Assembly (NCBI GenBank): GCA_900546085.1
Contig: URBS01000111.1
Coordinates: forward strand, 1 to 7,332
DNA from: an uncultured Collinsella sp.
Lineage (GTDB): Bacteria; Actinomycetota; Coriobacteriia; Coriobacteriales; Coriobacteriaceae
DNA: 7,332 nucleotides
Reading direction: 5' to 3'
Part shown: piece by piece, positions 5,952-7,332 of the stretch
How positions within the stretch are numbered: position 1 is the stretch's first letter
Layout: each line of letters begins with the position of its first letter
Program-made: the position numbers and the translations under genes
The notes under the pieces: generated by a model
Told to the model about the DNA's origin: nothing
Seen by the model: the letters and a program-made list of their open reading frames with translations, nothing else
The model's database searches: none

Positions 5952-7041
5952 AGTACTTCAGGTTACCTCGAAACTGTTCAGGGGTGGCGCGGAGGCATTC
6001 ATCATGAACGTCTACCGCAATATCTGCCGCACTCAGGTGCAGTTCGACTTTCTCGTCTTCCACACCCCCCGCGAATACTACGAGGATGAGGTCGAGAGCC
6101 TTGGCGGGCATGTGTACCACGTGCCCATCATGGAGGGCGCGAACCTGCTGCGCCGCAAGCGGATGTTGGACGCCTTCTTTGACGAGCATCACGACTACGC
6201 CGCCGTGCACTGCCATATGGCTGCGCTCGGGCGCGACGTCCTGCGCTCGGCGGGCGAGCACGGCGTCGGGCGACTATTCTCACACTCGCACATCGCCGAT
6301 TTCGAGCGCACCCCGCGCAATATCGTGAAGCAGGCTTTCCAGAAGGGTTTCGGCGAGTATGCGACCAAGCGGCTGGCCTGTTCGAGGACCGCGGGGGAAT
6401 TCATGTATCCAGGCAAAGATTTTGAGGTAGTGAACAACGGCATCGACGTGGCGCGGTTCGCCTTCGACGCCGCACGAAGGGACGCTTTCAGGGGTTCGTA
6501 CGGGTTTTCGGAGGAAGACATCCTCGTTGGCCATGTCGGACGCTTCGAACTGATGAAGAATCATGCCTTCCTCATCGATGCTTTTGCCGCCCTCGCCCGT
6601 ATTGACGAGCATGCGTATCTCGTCCTTGCGGGGGACGGCTCACTGCGCGAGAACGTCGAGAGGAGGGCAGGTGATCTCGGGCTTTCCGAGCGCGTGCGCT
6701 TCTTAGGACTGCTCGACGATATGCCCTCGTTCTACGATGGGGTTGATTGCTTCGCCATGCCTTCGTTGTCTGAGGGACTGCCGTTTTCGGCGGTGGAGGC
6801 GCAGTGCTCCGGGTTGCCGTGCGTGCTTTCGGACAGGATTACCGACGAGGTGGCCATTACCGACTTGGTGGAGTATCTGCCGCTGGAGGCAGGGGCCGAG
6901 GCCTGGGCCGACTGCATTGAGCGCGCGCTTGGATACTCGGGCCGTATGCGCAAGGGCTACGCGGGAGTCGTGGCGGATGAGGGGTTTGATATTCACGGGA
7001 CTGTCGCGCAGCTTGCTGCGCTATACATGGGACGGGGGTAG
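5944..7041 (+). CDS. GT4 family glycosyltransferase (EpsF-like)
   Basis: This GT-B fold retaining glycosyltransferase of 365 residues is probably a cytoplasmic-face enzyme adding a sugar to the lipid-linked repeat unit. The N-terminal domain opens with KVLQVTSKLFRGGAE, including the glycine-rich acceptor-side loop (Gly14-Gly15). The C-terminal donor domain has VVNNGID (162-168), VGHVGRFELMKNH (195-207), AGDGSLR (229-235) and SEGLPFSAVE (276-285) with the EX7E pair Glu277 and Glu285. It resembles GT4 proteins of exopolysaccharide clusters such as EpsF; donor and linkage are unknown. The start overlaps the end of rmlCD by eight bases. GTG 5944 is preferred because GGAG (5935-5938) sits five bases upstream; GTG 5938 would add two residues but overlaps that site. 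Codon use is intermediate, unlike the rml genes. Confidence 0.9.
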   Translation: MVKVLQVTSKLFRGGAEAFIMNVYRNICRTQVQFDFLVFHTPREYYEDEVESLGGHVYHVPIMEGANLLRRKRMLDAFFDEHHDYAAVHCHMAALGRDVLRSAGEHGVGRLFSHSHIADFERTPRNIVKQAFQKGFGEYATKRLACSRTAGEFMYPGKDFEVVNNGIDVARFAFDAARRDAFRGSYGFSEEDILVGHVGRFELMKNHAFLIDAFAALARIDEHAYLVLAGDGSLRENVERRAGDLGLSERVRFLGLLDDMPSFYDGVDCFAMPSLSEGLPFSAVEAQCSGLPCVLSDRITDEVAITDLVEYLPLEAGAEAWADCIERALGYSGRMRKGYAGVVADEGFDIHGTVAQLAALYMGRG

Positions 7042-7043
7042 TT

Positions 7044-7292
7044 TTGTCTTCCGTTGCTTTAAAGGTCGGATACAGAGCGAAGGATGCTGGACGTCCTAAG
7101 ATTCTTGCGCGTGAGGCGTTTCAAGTCATCTTGCTTGTCATCCTTATCGTCTCGCCCATGCTTGATGGTTTCATCAAGGCGTTTTCGTATGCTGACGAGC
7201 TCGCCGCCATTCTTATCGTTGGATGGGGGCTTTTTAGAAAAGACAAGATTGTGCTTAACGGAGGGGAGCGTATCGGCATTTTGGCCGTCGCT
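7044..7292 (+). CDS. Membrane protein, N-terminal fragment; likely O-antigen polymerase/ligase (Wzy-like)
   Basis: An open frame starts at TTG 7044 and runs to the end of genomic sequence, giving 83 codons with no stop. A GGGGG binding site (7034-7038) lies five bases upstream, and the start is two bases after the GT4 stop at 7041. The protein begins with a short basic segment, then a hydrophobic helix with LLVILIVSPMLDGF (about 31-44), a short polar loop, and a second helix with LAAILIVGWGLF (about 54-65) ending in RKDK. A cytoplasmic basic head followed by closely spaced helices is typical of Wzy polymerases and O-antigen ligases, and such a gene is expected here, but a flippase or other membrane protein is not excluded. 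Translation past 7292 gives only adapter-encoded residues (RSEEHTSELQ...). Confidence 0.7.
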
Positions 7293-7332
7293 AGATCGGA
7301 AGAGCACACGTCTGAACTCCAGTCACTAGCTT
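7293..7332 (+). other. Illumina TruSeq adapter and index, not genomic
   Basis: Positions 7293-7326 match the 34-base TruSeq adapter exactly, from AGATCGGAAGAGC to CTCCAGTCAC. The last six bases TAGCTT (7327-7332) match a standard TruSeq index (index 10 from memory). The genomic contig therefore ends at 7292. Any reading frame over this end, on either strand, contains artefact residues such as RSEEHTSELQS, KSTRLNSSH or MCSSDL. Confidence 0.98.

Noticed and set aside
7059..7329. Short frames on both strands at the right end
   Set aside because: They include adapter-derived residues (MCSSDL, KSTRLNSSH), and the true frame from 7044 encodes hydrophobic helices.

Overview
The window is one end of a short-read assembly contig carrying the promoter-proximal part of a cell-surface polysaccharide (exopolysaccharide/capsule) operon. 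All genes are on the + strand. The rhamnose genes are rich in G/C-ending codons, a dTDP-rhamnose epimerase and reductase are fused in one protein (RmlC-RmlD), and a LoaP-type NusG paralogue leads the operon. Together these suggest an actinobacterium, most likely a gut Coriobacteriia such as Collinsella or a relative. The taxonomy is inference from gene style, not a database match.

Layout. Positions 1-279 are non-coding control DNA: a perfect 10-bp hairpin (27-49), then a near-perfect 19-bp inverted repeat (62-80 and 173-191) around a 92-bp spacer. The spacer holds a consensus TATAAT box pointing away from the operon. This looks like an invertible promoter in the OFF orientation. A LoaP-like antiterminator gene follows (280-870). 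A 72-bp gap (871-942) then holds a run of nine G and a GNRA-loop hairpin that overlaps the start region of the next gene. Next come the initiating phosphoglycosyl transferase (943-1656), a GT2 glycosyltransferase resembling rhamnosyltransferases (1657-2526), rmlA (2530-3429), rmlB (3442-4461), an rmlC-rmlD fusion (4476-5951), a GT4 glycosyltransferase (5944-7041) and the first 83 codons of a membrane protein that is probably the polysaccharide polymerase or ligase (7044-7292). The final 40 bases (7293-7332) are not genomic: they match the Illumina TruSeq adapter followed by a six-base index.

How the genes work together. LoaP would let RNA polymerase read through the long operon. The phosphoglycosyl transferase would put the first sugar phosphate on undecaprenyl phosphate at the membrane. 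RmlA, RmlB and RmlCD convert glucose-1-phosphate and dTTP to dTDP-L-rhamnose. The GT2 and GT4 enzymes extend the lipid-linked unit, probably adding rhamnose at least once, and the truncated membrane protein would act on the finished unit. Genes are adjacent or overlapping from 943 onward, so this is almost certainly one transcript. The strongest candidates for something undescribed are the putative invertible promoter, the G9 tract at the start of the initiating transferase, and the hairpin that may be the LoaP target.
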